A stretch of DNA of 64,000 nucleotides from Shewanella piezotolerans WP3 (GCF_000014885.1 NC_011566.1:5020501-5084500), one strand, 5' to 3'; positions 15,113 through 25,118 are shown, counted from the stretch's first letter. Numbers and translations: made by a program. Notes: generated by a model not told the origin, from the sequence alone.

Positions 15113-16915
15113 ATGAGTTTATTTAAAGTAAAAAAATTTCGTAACAATGCAGTTTGTGCTCTGGGATTATTGGTTGCTGCGGCGCCAATGGCAGGTTATA
15201 GCCAAACACTTGAACAAAAACAATCACAGCCAGCAGTAAAAAGTGAGCAAACTGATGCGCACTACTACTGTCCCATGCATCCTGAAGAAACGAGCCACGA
15301 ACCAGGCCGTTGTCCCAAATGCAATATGTTCCTCGTTAAAGATGAGCAAGCAGAAGCCCCCTCAGCCGAAGAGCAAGCCGTTACGGCAGTAAATAAAGAC
15401 TATTACTGCCCCATGCATCCTGAAGTAACCAGTCACCAACCTGGTCGCTGCCCTAAATGCAATATGTTCCTCGTTAAAGATGAGCAAGCAGGCGACCCCT
15501 CTATCGAAGAGCAAACCGTTACGGCAGCAAATAAAGACTATTACTGCCCCATGCATCCTGAAGTGACCAGTCACCAACCTGGTCGCTGTCCTAAATGTAA
15601 TATGTTCCTCGTTAAGGAAGAGGAGGAAGAGAATCAAATAGACGAACATGCAGGACACAATCACTCAGCAACAGAGCTCACAAACCAATCAGAGCCACAG
15701 AGCAAAGCTGATCAGGTATTAAGTCAGCCCAAACCGACATTAATACCTGCTGAGAAAAGCAGTGGTGAAGGCAATATAAAATATGTCTGTCCTATGCATC
15801 CCCATGTGGTTTCAGACGTCCCAGGCACTTGCCCTATCTGCGGCATGAATCTGGAAAAAGTGACCATAGGCGGCGTTGGTGAAGAAGTCGTCGTTGGTGT
15901 GTCAGGTGGCATGCAACAAGCACTAGGTATGCGCAGTGAGCAAGTCACTAAGGGCACATTGTGGAAGCTGGTCAAAACCATAGGCACGGTTGAGTACAAT
16001 GAAAATACCATAGGTCATGCTCACACCCGAGTCAGCGGCTGGCTGGAAACCTTAATGGTGCACACAGTAGGTCAACGAGTGAAAAAAGGGCAACTGCTTT
16101 ATGAACTGTATTCACCAGAGCTGGTTAACGCCCAGGACGATTACATGCAGGCGATGGATTATCTCAAGCAAGATAAAGTCCGTGGCGCCGGACTACTGCG
16201 AAAAGCCCGTTTACGCCTCGAACTGCTAGGCGTTAGCTCCGATACCATCAAGCAATTAGAACGCACAGGCGAAACTATTTATCGGGTCCCCTATTATGCC
16301 GATCAAGATGGTTTTGTCAGTCAGCTATCGGTTCGCCATGGTATGTATGTTGAGCCCGGGAACACCCTTTTTGAAATCGTCGACTTAAGTAGTGTATGGG
16401 TCATTGCTGATGTGTTTGAAAACGAACAAAGCTGGCTCGAACAAGGCCGCCCTGTTGAGGTAACCTCAGCGGCACAAGGCCTGTTCGATTTGGATTCAAC
16501 CATTGACTATATCTACCCTGAACTCGATCCCGTTTCGCGCGCGATGCGAGTCCGCGTAAAGCTAGACAACCCAGGAAAGCTGCTTAAGCCGGGGACATTA
16601 GTTGATGTGAAACTCTTTGGTGGTCCTAAGCAAGACGTCTTGTCGATCCCAACAGAAGCGTTAATTCTTACTGGCCGAGAAAACAGAGTGGTGGTGCAGC
16701 GTGATGACAATAAGTTTGCCTCAGTCTCAGTCAAGGTCGGCATGATAGCTCAGGGGAAAGCTGAGATCACCGAAGGCTTAAAAGCTGGCGATAAAGTGAT
16801 TGTATCAGGCCAGTTCTTGCTTGATTCAGAGGCGAGTATTCAAGGCAGCTTACAGCGCCTAAGTGGTAGCAACAGCAGTGAAAAAGCTGCTAGCGATCCA
16901 CATGCAAACCACTAA
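15113..16915 (+). CDS. CusB-like RND periplasmic adaptor with four N-terminal metal-binding domains
   Basis: Membrane-fusion subunit of a heavy-metal RND pump, linking the inner-membrane pump to an outer-membrane channel. The 600-residue chain has a signal peptide, then three CPMHPE...CPKCNMF repeats 46 residues apart (about residues 52, 97 and 143), a fourth variant CPMHPHVV...CPICGMNL (about 226-248), and from about 255 a typical adaptor with barrel-sandwich (LYELYSPELVNAQDDY), hairpin and beta-barrel parts. It ends in a His/Asn-rich tail. Most CusB proteins carry none or one such N-terminal domain. It is 12 bp ahead of the pump gene. Confidence 0.9.
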   Translation: MSLFKVKKFRNNAVCALGLLVAAAPMAGYSQTLEQKQSQPAVKSEQTDAHYYCPMHPEETSHEPGRCPKCNMFLVKDEQAEAPSAEEQAVTAVNKDYYCPMHPEVTSHQPGRCPKCNMFLVKDEQAGDPSIEEQTVTAANKDYYCPMHPEVTSHQPGRCPKCNMFLVKEEEEENQIDEHAGHNHSATELTNQSEPQSKADQVLSQPKPTLIPAEKSSGEGNIKYVCPMHPHVVSDVPGTCPICGMNLEKVTIGGVGEEVVVGVSGGMQQALGMRSEQVTKGTLWKLVKTIGTVEYNENTIGHAHTRVSGWLETLMVHTVGQRVKKGQLLYELYSPELVNAQDDYMQAMDYLKQDKVRGAGLLRKARLRLELLGVSSDTIKQLERTGETIYRVPYYADQDGFVSQLSVRHGMYVEPGNTLFEIVDLSSVWVIADVFENEQSWLEQGRPVEVTSAAQGLFDLDSTIDYIYPELDPVSRAMRVRVKLDNPGKLLKPGTLVDVKLFGGPKQDVLSIPTEALILTGRENRVVVQRDDNKFASVSVKVGMIAQGKAEITEGLKAGDKVIVSGQFLLDSEASIQGSLQRLSGSNSSEKAASDPHANH

Positions 16916-16927
16916 TCGGAGGCTATC

Positions 16928-19900
16928 ATGTTAGAGAAAATTATTAGCGCTTCGATTAAACAACGTGTAATGGTGTTAGTACTGACTGCTGTTATCGCCT
17001 TAATCGGCTATCAAGCCATGCGCATGACACCACTAGATGCGCTACCAGACTTATCTGATGTGCAGGTGATTGTAAAAACCTCCTATCCAGGGCAAGCACC
17101 ACAACTGGTTGAAGATCAAATCACCTACCCGTTATCGACAGCGATGCTGGCGGTACCCGGTGCAAAAACAGTACGCGGCTTCTCCATGTTTGGAGACTCC
17201 TATGTATACATCATTTTTGAAGATGGCACCGACATCTATTGGGCGCGCTCGAGAGTGCTAGAGTACCTATCGCAAACCCAAGGACAGCTACCAGCAAGTG
17301 TCACTCCGACACTTGGGCCTGATGCGTCGGGAGTGGGCTGGGTATTCCAGTACGCTCTCGTTGATCGCAAGGGGCAGCATGATTTAGCCCAGCTACGCTC
17401 ATTGCAAGACTGGTTCTTAAAACTTGAGCTGCAAAGTGTCGAGGGCGTGTCTGAAATTGCCACAATCGGCGGTATGGAACAGTCCTACCAGATCATTGTC
17501 GATCCGCATAAATTAGCTCTGTATCAAATTGATTTGATGACAGTTAAAAATGCATTAGATAACTCCAATAGCTCAACCGGTGGCTCTGTCATCGAGATGG
17601 CAGAAGCTGAGTATATGATCACTTCTGCAGGTTATCGCCAAACCTTGGCCGATTTTGAGGAGATCCCACTTGGCATCGTCTCTGAATCAGGTATACCAGT
17701 GTTGATGAAGGACGTTGCACAGCTACGCACCGGCCCAGCTGCGCGTAGAGGTATAGCCGAGTTAGATGGTGAGGGTGAAGTCGTCGGTGGTATTGTGGTG
17801 ATGCGCTATGGCGAGAATGCCCTTGCTACCATCAATAACGTTAAAGAGAAGCTAAAGCAGATCGAGAATGGCTTGCCCGATGGGGTTGAGTTAGTGATCA
17901 CTTACGATCGCTCTGAGCTTATCCTTAATTCAGTCGATAACCTCAAACATAAAGTATTGGAAGAGATGTTAGTGGTCGGCATTATCTGCCTGATTTTCCT
18001 ACTACATGCCCGCTCTACATTGGTAGCAATCATCTCTCTGCCAATCTCTATTCTGATAAGCTTTATTGTGATGAATCTTATTGGGGTTAATGCCAATATT
18101 ATGAGTCTTGGGGGGATAGCGATTGCAATCGGCGCCGTCGTTGATGCCGCCATTGTAATGGTGGAAAACACCCACAAACACCTAGAGCATTATCGGGAAA
18201 AACATAACGGTGCCGTCCCCACTGGTGATGCACACTGGGAGTTAGTTCGTAAAGCATCTGTTGAGGTTGGGCCGGCACTATTTTTCAGTCTGCTGATCAT
18301 CACCTTAAGCTTTGTCCCCGTATTTGCACTGGAAGCGCAAGAGGGTCGTCTATTCCATCCACTGGCATTTACCAAAACATTTGCTATGGCAGCAAGTGCG
18401 ATACTGGCGATCACCTTGATCCCAGTATTAATGGGGTACTTTGTACGTGGCAAGATCCCTGACGAAAGGAAAAATCCTATCAGTCGAGTGTTAATTGCCA
18501 TCTATGAGCCACTGTTACGCTTAGTGTTACGCTTCCCAAAAATCACCATTTTACTGGCGATCATTGCCTTGGGCAGCGCAACCTACCCGATGACAAAGAT
18601 GGGCAGTGAGTTTATGCCTGAACTTGAAGAGGGCGATCTACTTTACATGCCAACCACCTTGCCAAGTGTAAGTGCAGGTAAGGCGGCGGAGATTTTGCAG
18701 CAAACCGATAGGCTCATAAAAACAGTACCTGAAGTTAAGCGTGTATTTGGTAAGGTCGGCCGCGCAATGACAGCAACCGATCCTGCCCCACTGACCATGC
18801 TAGAGACAACCATCATGCTCAATCCACGAGAGACTTGGCGTGAAGGGATGACTTTAGAGGGGATCATTAGCGAACTGCAGAAAACCGTAAAAGTCCCTGG
18901 AATGACTAATGCGTGGGTTCAGCCGATCAAGACCCGTATCGACATGCTATCAACGGGTGTAAGAACCCCGGTTGGCATCAAGATCTCTGGCGCCGATATT
19001 GATGAACTACAGCGAATTGGCACTGAGATTGAGGCGGTAGTCAGTAAGCTTCCAGGAACTGCGTCAGCATTTGCCCAACGAACCAGTGGTGGGCGTTACA
19101 TCGATATTGAGCCTGATCTTAAAAATGCGGCTCGTTACGGTATGACACTCAAAGATATTCAAGACGTGGTACAGATGGCGATTGGTGGAATGCAGGTAGG
19201 TCAGTCAATTCAAGGACAAGAGCGCTATCCAATCAACATCCGTTATCCGCGCGAGTTACGTGACAGCCTTGAGAAACTTCAAGAGTTACCCGTACTGACA
19301 AAGACTGGAAAATATTTACCCTTAGGAAATCTGGCCAGCATCACCGTTAGCGACGGTGCGCCAATGCTTGCCAGTGAGAATGGCCGATTGATCAGTTGGG
19401 TGTTTGTTGACTTAGAAAACACCTCAATTGGCGAGTACATTGCAACGGCAAGGGCGGCGCTCGATAAAGAGATCCAGTTACCAGCACGTTATAGCTATAG
19501 CTTTGCCGGTCAATATGAGTATATGCAACGGGTTGAGGCTAAAATGAAACTCGTAGTTCCGCTGATGCTAGCCGTTATTTTCATGCTATTAATGATGACT
19601 TTCAGCTCATTCATTCAAGCTTCGGTCATCATGCTTAGCTTGCCATTCTCGCTTGTGGGTAGCGCCTGGTTGCTGTACTTCTTAGACTTCAATTTTTCGG
19701 TTGCCGTCTCGGTCGGTATGATCGCACTCGCGGGTGTGGCAGCAGAGTTTGGCGTGGTGATGCAGGTTTATCTGAACAACAGCATCAAAGATCGTAAACA
19801 AGCTGGCAATTACAATAATCGTAACGACTTAAGCGAAGCATTAATCCATGGCGCCGTGATGCGTATTCGCCCTAAAGCGATGACAGTTGCTACGATTTTC

Positions 19901-20077
19901 TTTGGCTTGTTACCGATTATGTGGGGCAGCGGTACGGGTAATGAAGTGATGCAGAAAATTGCAGCGCCGATGGTCGGCGGTATGGTCACCGCGCCAATAT
20001 TGTCGTTGTTTGTGATACCCGCAATCTACTTACTGATCTATGGTAGGAAACTAAACAAAGGAAACAACGAAAATTAG
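16928..20077 (+). CDS. CusA/CzcA-family heavy-metal efflux RND pump
   Basis: Proton-driven trimeric inner-membrane exporter, probably for Cu(I)/Ag(I). The 1049-residue protein has the RND layout of twelve membrane helices and two large periplasmic domains. Recognisable sections include DALPDLSDVQVIVKT, the TM4 region with GGIAIAIGAVVDAAIVMVEN, and the C-terminal GMIALAGVAAEFGVVM. The neighbours (metal-binding adaptor and Cys/Met-rich secreted proteins) favour a copper/silver substrate over Co/Zn/Cd. No CusC-type outer-membrane factor follows, so a channel encoded elsewhere must be used. Confidence 0.9.
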   Translation: MLEKIISASIKQRVMVLVLTAVIALIGYQAMRMTPLDALPDLSDVQVIVKTSYPGQAPQLVEDQITYPLSTAMLAVPGAKTVRGFSMFGDSYVYIIFEDGTDIYWARSRVLEYLSQTQGQLPASVTPTLGPDASGVGWVFQYALVDRKGQHDLAQLRSLQDWFLKLELQSVEGVSEIATIGGMEQSYQIIVDPHKLALYQIDLMTVKNALDNSNSSTGGSVIEMAEAEYMITSAGYRQTLADFEEIPLGIVSESGIPVLMKDVAQLRTGPAARRGIAELDGEGEVVGGIVVMRYGENALATINNVKEKLKQIENGLPDGVELVITYDRSELILNSVDNLKHKVLEEMLVVGIICLIFLLHARSTLVAIISLPISILISFIVMNLIGVNANIMSLGGIAIAIGAVVDAAIVMVENTHKHLEHYREKHNGAVPTGDAHWELVRKASVEVGPALFFSLLIITLSFVPVFALEAQEGRLFHPLAFTKTFAMAASAILAITLIPVLMGYFVRGKIPDERKNPISRVLIAIYEPLLRLVLRFPKITILLAIIALGSATYPMTKMGSEFMPELEEGDLLYMPTTLPSVSAGKAAEILQQTDRLIKTVPEVKRVFGKVGRAMTATDPAPLTMLETTIMLNPRETWREGMTLEGIISELQKTVKVPGMTNAWVQPIKTRIDMLSTGVRTPVGIKISGADIDELQRIGTEIEAVVSKLPGTASAFAQRTSGGRYIDIEPDLKNAARYGMTLKDIQDVVQMAIGGMQVGQSIQGQERYPINIRYPRELRDSLEKLQELPVLTKTGKYLPLGNLASITVSDGAPMLASENGRLISWVFVDLENTSIGEYIATARAALDKEIQLPARYSYSFAGQYEYMQRVEAKMKLVVPLMLAVIFMLLMMTFSSFIQASVIMLSLPFSLVGSAWLLYFLDFNFSVAVSVGMIALAGVAAEFGVVMQVYLNNSIKDRKQAGNYNNRNDLSEALIHGAVMRIRPKAMTVATIFFGLLPIMWGSGTGNEVMQKIAAPMVGGMVTAPILSLFVIPAIYLLIYGRKLNKGNNEN

Positions 20078-20097
20078 CTTTTCTGCTTATAGCTATA

Positions 20098-20127
20098 GAA
20101 GCACAGTTAATCACTGTGCTTCTTTTT
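20098..20127. terminator. Bidirectional terminator between the RND pump and VOC gene
   Basis: GAAGCACAGT and ACTGTGCTTC form a perfect 10-bp stem around TAATC-like loop bases, followed by TTTTT on plus. It sits between convergent genes. Confidence 0.85.
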
Positions 20128-20141
20128 AATAGAATAAACGT

Positions 20142-20924
20142 CTAGCTATTCATTCTCAGTTCTATGATCGAAAAAACGGCACCGGCTGGATCATTCACAA
20201 CGGCAAAGCGACCGACATTGGCAATATCGGTTGGTGGAACGCATACAGCCCCCCCAAGCTCTGCCAATTTTGCCGCTTTAGCATCGCAATCATCAACAGT
20301 AAAATAACTCATCCAGTGAGCTGGCATATCACCCCACTCAGCTGTCATTTTCATCATGCCGCCAATATCTTGAGTACCTACCTGCCATTCTGTGTACTCA
20401 ATATTTTCCATATCAGCCTTACGAGAACCCCAACCCAATATATGACTATAAAATGACTTAGCGTCCTTTGTTTTTCTGCAAGCGAGTTCAACCCAGCATA
20501 ACGTCCCCGCCTCTGCGGCTCTCCTTGCTCCAATATGATTTTTAGCCTGCCATAAGGCAAACTTAGCCCCCTCTAAATCTCTAATGACTGCCATACTCCC
20601 AGCCTCACCAACATCGTGTGGGCCAAGTACAATTGTGCCACCAGCCCCTGTGACATCAATTAAACTATTTTCTAGGTTTTCTACGGCAAAGTAGATTAGC
20701 CAATGACTTTTATCACCCGCAGTGATCATCTCGTCAGGCAGCTGATACATCGCACCTAAATCATCGCCTTCCAAGTTAAACATACTGTATGTGCCTTGTG
20801 GGATCGGCATATCGACAATATCCCAATTAAATAAAGCATGATAAAACTGCTTGCTGACCGCAACATCTACAGATTCCAACTCAACCCAGCAGGGCTGCCC
20901 TTGGAAATATTGATCAATTTTCAT
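20142..20924 (-). CDS. Two-domain VOC (glyoxalase/bleomycin-resistance fold) protein
   Basis: 260 residues with two tandem VOC modules (about 8-125 and 137-258). Both begin with a CWVEL segment followed by ..SKQFYHALFNW or AKSFYSHILGW and end with a conserved Asp/Pro-Gly-Ala block (DLEGAKFALW; NDPAGAVFSIIE). This layout matches the CFP30/27-kDa-antigen type of VOC protein, for which no single reaction is established. No signal peptide. The convergent RND operator shares the terminator at 20098. Specific substrate unknown. Confidence 0.8.
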   Translation of the reverse strand: MKIDQYFQGQPCWVELESVDVAVSKQFYHALFNWDIVDMPIPQGTYSMFNLEGDDLGAMYQLPDEMITAGDKSHWLIYFAVENLENSLIDVTGAGGTIVLGPHDVGEAGSMAVIRDLEGAKFALWQAKNHIGARRAAEAGTLCWVELACRKTKDAKSFYSHILGWGSRKADMENIEYTEWQVGTQDIGGMMKMTAEWGDMPAHWMSYFTVDDCDAKAAKLAELGGAVCVPPTDIANVGRFAVVNDPAGAVFSIIELRMNS

Positions 20925-21147
20925 AGCCAGTCCTAATCCCCGACTGCGGGGTAATTAACAATGAACTGAGTTAAGACCTTATTTCAATCCCTGTCCAATC
21001 TTTGTCTTATAAAATGCCTCTTTAATATTTGCCCTTCCAACGAATCAATTGACCCGCTTGCAAATCGAAAAGAGTAAAACTACAACTTATGTAGTACCCG
21101 CCACTATCGACTATAATATTGTTCATCTAACATCAGGGAAGAGATCA

Positions 21148-22341
21148 GTGTCTGCATTAACACGTAGTTTTCGCTATATTTTTGTACCTGTAATGATGAC
21201 ATTTATCTGTATTGCAGCGACTCAACTCTTTGCCTATAAATGGCAGCTTTGGTTGCCCACTATTAATGAGCTGCCCTACTACCTGTATCCTATTGTTGCG
21301 GTCTTAGCGCTTCAATTCAATTACGCTAGGCTAAGCTTTCTATCCGTACTCCTATTAATTTATTACCTATATGAACAAGGTCTTTTACCTGAACTCACTT
21401 CAATAGAAGACCTGAGAGACCATATATTTTTATCTGGTACGCTAGTCATCGCATTTTTTTCAATCAATAAAGACAGGGCTATTCTCTCTACCCATACAAT
21501 AAAGACCTTTGTAAGCATCGCCTTTTGTGTTGTCCTTGGGTTTGCATGGCTATTTCTTATTACACAGTTAAGCGCGCCAACAACGCCTGAACTACCGCCA
21601 GCATTCAACTTACTTGCTGCGATATACGTCCCTGTTGGGGTTTCGAGTATTGTGGTGTGTATTTATGCAACCTGGCGTAAAACTGCCATCGACTCTATGA
21701 TGGTAGTGACTCTGTTTATATGGCTATTCTACTACTATTACCCTAGTGAACTGCCTCTTTCTATACTGCTATGTATGTTGGCAGTTACTTATCTATGCGC
21801 AATTTTAAGTGAGTCATACCATCTAGCCTATCGAGATGATTTAACAGGGCTATCTTCTCGACGTGCACTCAATACCATGGCACTTTCGCTCAATAGCCAC
21901 TACAGCGTTGCAATGGTAGATATTGATCATTTCAAAAGCTTTAACGATACCTATGGTCATGACGTGGGAGATCAAGTACTGCAGCTGATTGCTAGCAAAC
22001 TAACGAAGGTGAAAGGAAGTGGCAAAGTATACCGCTACGGTGGAGAGGAGTTTACGATCGTATTCCCCAATAGAGATGTTGAATTTGTGCTTCCTTATCT
22101 TAACGAGCTCAGATGTATAATTCGCGATTATGATATTGTACTCAGAAATGAACATCGTAAAACAAGCAATAAATCTAGCCGTAACACCCAAGAAGATAAC
22201 CTAAGTACTACAGTGAATGTCACTATCTCTATCGGTGTTGCAGAGCACCATGGACAGCTGACATTTGCTCAAACCCTAAAGTTAGCCGATAAAGCCTTAT
22301 ACATAGCCAAAAAGAACGGTAGAAATCGCGTTTTTGCTTAA
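21148..22341 (+). CDS. Membrane-bound diguanylate cyclase (GGDEF)
   Basis: Makes cyclic di-GMP from GTP. The N-terminal half has about seven hydrophobic segments, an integral-membrane sensor of unknown signal; the C-terminal GGDEF domain starts at AYRDDLTGLSSRRALN and includes MVDIDHFKSFNDTYGHDVGDQVL and the active-site RYGGEEF, which is competent for catalysis. No RxxD inhibitory site is evident just before it. I choose the GTG at 21148 because AGGGAAGAG lies 5-10 bases upstream; an in-frame TTG at 21049 would add 33 polar residues. It is convergent with the YibH-like gene. Confidence 0.88.
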   Translation: MSALTRSFRYIFVPVMMTFICIAATQLFAYKWQLWLPTINELPYYLYPIVAVLALQFNYARLSFLSVLLLIYYLYEQGLLPELTSIEDLRDHIFLSGTLVIAFFSINKDRAILSTHTIKTFVSIAFCVVLGFAWLFLITQLSAPTTPELPPAFNLLAAIYVPVGVSSIVVCIYATWRKTAIDSMMVVTLFIWLFYYYYPSELPLSILLCMLAVTYLCAILSESYHLAYRDDLTGLSSRRALNTMALSLNSHYSVAMVDIDHFKSFNDTYGHDVGDQVLQLIASKLTKVKGSGKVYRYGGEEFTIVFPNRDVEFVLPYLNELRCIIRDYDIVLRNEHRKTSNKSSRNTQEDNLSTTVNVTISIGVAEHHGQLTFAQTLKLADKALYIAKKNGRNRVFA

Positions 22342-22345
22342 ATTA

Positions 22346-22384
22346 AGTGTCACGCTAGTAGCCTTTAACTGCTAGCGTGACACT
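22346..22384. terminator. Strong hairpin between convergent genes
   Basis: AGTGTCACGCTAG.AG pairs with CT.CTAGCGTGACACT around CCTTTAA. There is no long T run, but the position between two convergent stops fits a bidirectional terminator. Confidence 0.6.
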
Positions 22385-22389
22385 ACAAA

Positions 22390-23613
22390 CTATATAGAGT
22401 AAAAATAGTAGATCTGCGACTTCATCCGAATCACAATGCCACGAATAACATCCAGAAAGGCCAAAAATTCAATTGGCTTAGCACCCGAGATCCATGCCAG
22501 TCCAACCGAGCCCACAGGAATGTCATAATCATCAGCTTCTGTCAGTTTTAGCCTAACAAAGTGGTGCTTATTGTTAAGGTTTTGACCCGTTGTTTGCCTA
22601 ACATTATCATCCAATGCGACTAAACGTCCTTGAGACTCCCCTGTTGCCTCAATAATCCCTTCCACTTCAGCACTAAAGACTTTTCCTGGGTAGACAGCCG
22701 AAGCAAATTCGGCCATTTGCCCAATTTTCACATTTCTAATGGCTTGATGGTTCACACGCATCAATACATATTTTTCATTGGTGTACATCTGCATGCGCGG
22801 CGCAACTCCCACATACTGACCTTCACGCATAATAAAATTTGTCACGTAGCCATCCGTGGGAGCGAATACCTTAGTGTTATCCAGATTCCACTGAGCTTGT
22901 GCGACATTCTCATGTTCAGTATTTAAATCTGATTGACGGCTTTTGACAGCGAGGCGCGACTTCTTAATATTGAGCAGCGCTGTATTTTCTGCCATCTGTG
23001 CTTTTTCTATTTGAGTAGAATAGGTACTCACTTGCGCCTTCGCGAGATCGACTGCAGTCTGCTGTTCATCTAACAAGCTCTTAGTGACGGTATCGGGGAC
23101 AACTCGGTTCTGTTCAATATAGCGAGCGAGTGTTTTCTCTTTCCAAGCTAAATCTTTGCTCGCTGCGCTAAGCTGATTTTCACTAATACTGACATCGGCA
23201 ATCGAAACATCATGTTGCTTTAGAGCCAATTTAACATCTTCATCAGCCAAAAAGAGATTCACTTGTGCCGTCTCTTTTGCCACAAGGGCTTTATTCAAAG
23301 CTATCTGATAAGGCTCTGCATCTAAATCATAAATTAACTGTCCAGCCTCAACCTGCTGGTTAGGTTTGATATAAATGTTTTCAACTTTGCCTCGTATCTG
23401 ACTATTGGCAGGGCGAAGCTGAATATGAGGTGATTGCACCAAGGAGCCGCCAGATAGATCCATCGGCGTGTAGTTAAGCAGCCCGACCCAAACAAACATA
23501 AGCCAGCCAGTGCCCCCTAAATAAGCAAAGCTCTTACTATAGATATTCCAAGGCATACCGACTAAACGAAGCAGATAGATGAATAATGCCCATACAGCTA
23601 ATCCTTCCAGCAT
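22390..23613 (-). CDS. HlyD/EmrA-family membrane fusion protein (YibH/YiaV-like)
   Basis: Inner-membrane-anchored periplasmic adaptor of 407 residues. It has hydrophobic segments at about residues 5-20 and 32-48, a lipoyl-like half-motif (GKVENIYIKPNQQVEAGQLIYDLD), a long coiled-coil (about 90-245) and a second half-motif TDGYVTNFIMREGQYVG. Pairing with a DUF3302 gene one base upstream is the yibIH/yiaWV arrangement of enterobacteria. No pump or outer-membrane gene is adjacent, so the substrate is unknown. Confidence 0.85.
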   Translation of the reverse strand: MLEGLAVWALFIYLLRLVGMPWNIYSKSFAYLGGTGWLMFVWVGLLNYTPMDLSGGSLVQSPHIQLRPANSQIRGKVENIYIKPNQQVEAGQLIYDLDAEPYQIALNKALVAKETAQVNLFLADEDVKLALKQHDVSIADVSISENQLSAASKDLAWKEKTLARYIEQNRVVPDTVTKSLLDEQQTAVDLAKAQVSTYSTQIEKAQMAENTALLNIKKSRLAVKSRQSDLNTEHENVAQAQWNLDNTKVFAPTDGYVTNFIMREGQYVGVAPRMQMYTNEKYVLMRVNHQAIRNVKIGQMAEFASAVYPGKVFSAEVEGIIEATGESQGRLVALDDNVRQTTGQNLNNKHHFVRLKLTEADDYDIPVGSVGLAWISGAKPIEFLAFLDVIRGIVIRMKSQIYYFYSI

Positions 23614-23877
23614 TTATCGCTCCTCTTTCATCATGTTTTGCTCAGTTGCTGTTTCTTTCTCACGCCAGATATCTCTGACTCGGCGTAAAGCCTTATCACT
23701 ATCAACAAATGCAACAATCACTGCGATCACCCACACCCAGTGCCAAACAAAGCCTATCCAGGTGAGCGCAGTAATGAGTCCTATCTGTTGATGTTGTTTC
23801 TTATGAGCTTGGTTAATGGGAAGCTCATGAATTTTCCAGAAACCAAAAACAGCAGCAGCAATAGTCAACACCATCAC
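23614..23877 (-). CDS. DUF3302 small membrane protein (YibI/YiaW-like)
   Basis: Two hydrophobic segments surround KIHELPINQAHKKQHQQI, the pattern of DUF3302 proteins (HDIPYLIAKKRNHPQ in E. coli). Family members have about 20 residues before this helix; here the frame is open upstream back to 23944 (CHYVDTGVDTALHGVAAVV) but has no ATG there, so the start is either GTG 23877 or ATG 23874, both without a clear ribosome site, or the 5' end is altered. Its stop abuts the HlyD-like gene, and the pair is divergent from the AraC regulator. Confidence 0.75.
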   Translation of the reverse strand: MMVLTIAAAVFGFWKIHELPINQAHKKQHQQIGLITALTWIGFVWHWVWVIAVIVAFVDSDKALRRVRDIWREKETATEQNMMKEER

Positions 23878-24043
23878 GACTGCGGCGACACCATGTAAAG
23901 CGGTATCAACCCCTGTATCGACATAATGGCATACTGAACAAACTCATAGGGAAATCTCACAACTGTGTATCGGCTGTGTAGTTTGCCTTTTTTGCCTTAG
24001 AGAACAATACAAGTGACACATAGATATCAATAAACCATGATTT

Positions 24044-25105
24044 ATGATTCAATTAGCACACTTCCCCAATAGGTATCGCATCATGTTACTCAATACAGCC
24101 TTTATTCGCTCTTGCTATCTTTCGCCTGTATTTAAGGGGGTAGAAGCACACTACGGCTTAACGCCAGACACCCTTAAACTGCCGCAATTATTGCAGCAAG
24201 ATCCAATGATGCTGATCCCTTTTACGGAAGTGTCACTCTGGTTAGAGCAGATTGAGCGACTGACTGGCGATGCTGACTATATGATGAAAATTCAGCAACA
24301 TCTGACGTTATCTAGCCTTAAGGTTCCCGGCAATTGGTTTCTGAACGCACCAGACTTAGCAATATCATTTAGGCGTATTAATCATGGGGTAGCTAGCTTT
24401 CAGTCTGGCGCCAGTTATTACGCCCAACAATCAGGAAGAATATTGAAATGGTGTTACAGCAACTCTTTTGTCAAAGATCGAGCAAGAGCCCACGATTCAT
24501 TGCGAGTGGCCCTGACATTATTTAACGCTATCAAGCACTATGCCGGAGATAACCACAGCCTCTTAAAGGTTCGTCTAAGTGGATCACCGATTAATCAGTC
24601 AGAAACCGAGGCCTTATTTGGCTGTGCTATTTCCTGGAATGCCCCCCAAACTGAGCTTTGGTTAGATATCGATGACCTTTTAGCATCCAATGGTGATTTT
24701 ACTTATGTGCCAGAGCCTCTAAAAACTTCAATTCCCCTGTCGCAGCTTGAAAACTATCTCAATATGCCCCAGCCCACAGATACGCCAAAGGTACTTTACG
24801 AGATGGTAAACTATTCGCGTTGTTACGGTTTTCCCAATGTCGATACGGTTGCCGAACTTTTTGGGATCTCACGGCAGCAACTACAAAGACGCTTACAAAA
24901 ACTGGGCTTTAGCTTTACCTATCTATCTGGGTATATTCTGTGTAATCAAGCAATCAAGTACATGCTGGAGGGAAAAGAACCAACCGAGATTGCATCACTA
25001 TTAGGTTACGCTAATGCCCATAGCTTTAGCCGCTCTTTTGCCCGCTTTCGTCAACAAACACCAACTCAGTATTTGAAAAATCTAAAAAACAAAAAGCCTC
25101 TTTAA
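24044..25105 (+). CDS. AraC-family transcriptional regulator
   Basis: 353 residues with the N-terminal arabinose-binding-like domain (FKGVEAHYGLTPDTLKLPQLLQ-type opening, shortened here) and a C-terminal double helix-turn-helix: VDTVAELFGISRQQLQRRLQK and EIASLLGYANAHSFSRSFARFRQQTPTQYL. This is the OruR/ArgR-like AraC class. It is divergent from the yibIH-like pair, so it may control that pair. ATG 24044 is taken; ATG 24083 (MLLNTAF) with AGG upstream is a reasonable alternative. An intrinsic terminator follows. Confidence 0.87.
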   Translation: MIQLAHFPNRYRIMLLNTAFIRSCYLSPVFKGVEAHYGLTPDTLKLPQLLQQDPMMLIPFTEVSLWLEQIERLTGDADYMMKIQQHLTLSSLKVPGNWFLNAPDLAISFRRINHGVASFQSGASYYAQQSGRILKWCYSNSFVKDRARAHDSLRVALTLFNAIKHYAGDNHSLLKVRLSGSPINQSETEALFGCAISWNAPQTELWLDIDDLLASNGDFTYVPEPLKTSIPLSQLENYLNMPQPTDTPKVLYEMVNYSRCYGFPNVDTVAELFGISRQQLQRRLQKLGFSFTYLSGYILCNQAIKYMLEGKEPTEIASLLGYANAHSFSRSFARFRQQTPTQYLKNLKNKKPL

Positions 25106-25118
25106 GAAGAGGCTTTTT
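25091..25118 (+). terminator. Intrinsic terminator of the araC-type gene
   Basis: AAAAAGCCTCTT pairs with AAGAGGCTTTTT; the left arm overlaps the last codons of the gene. Confidence 0.85.
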
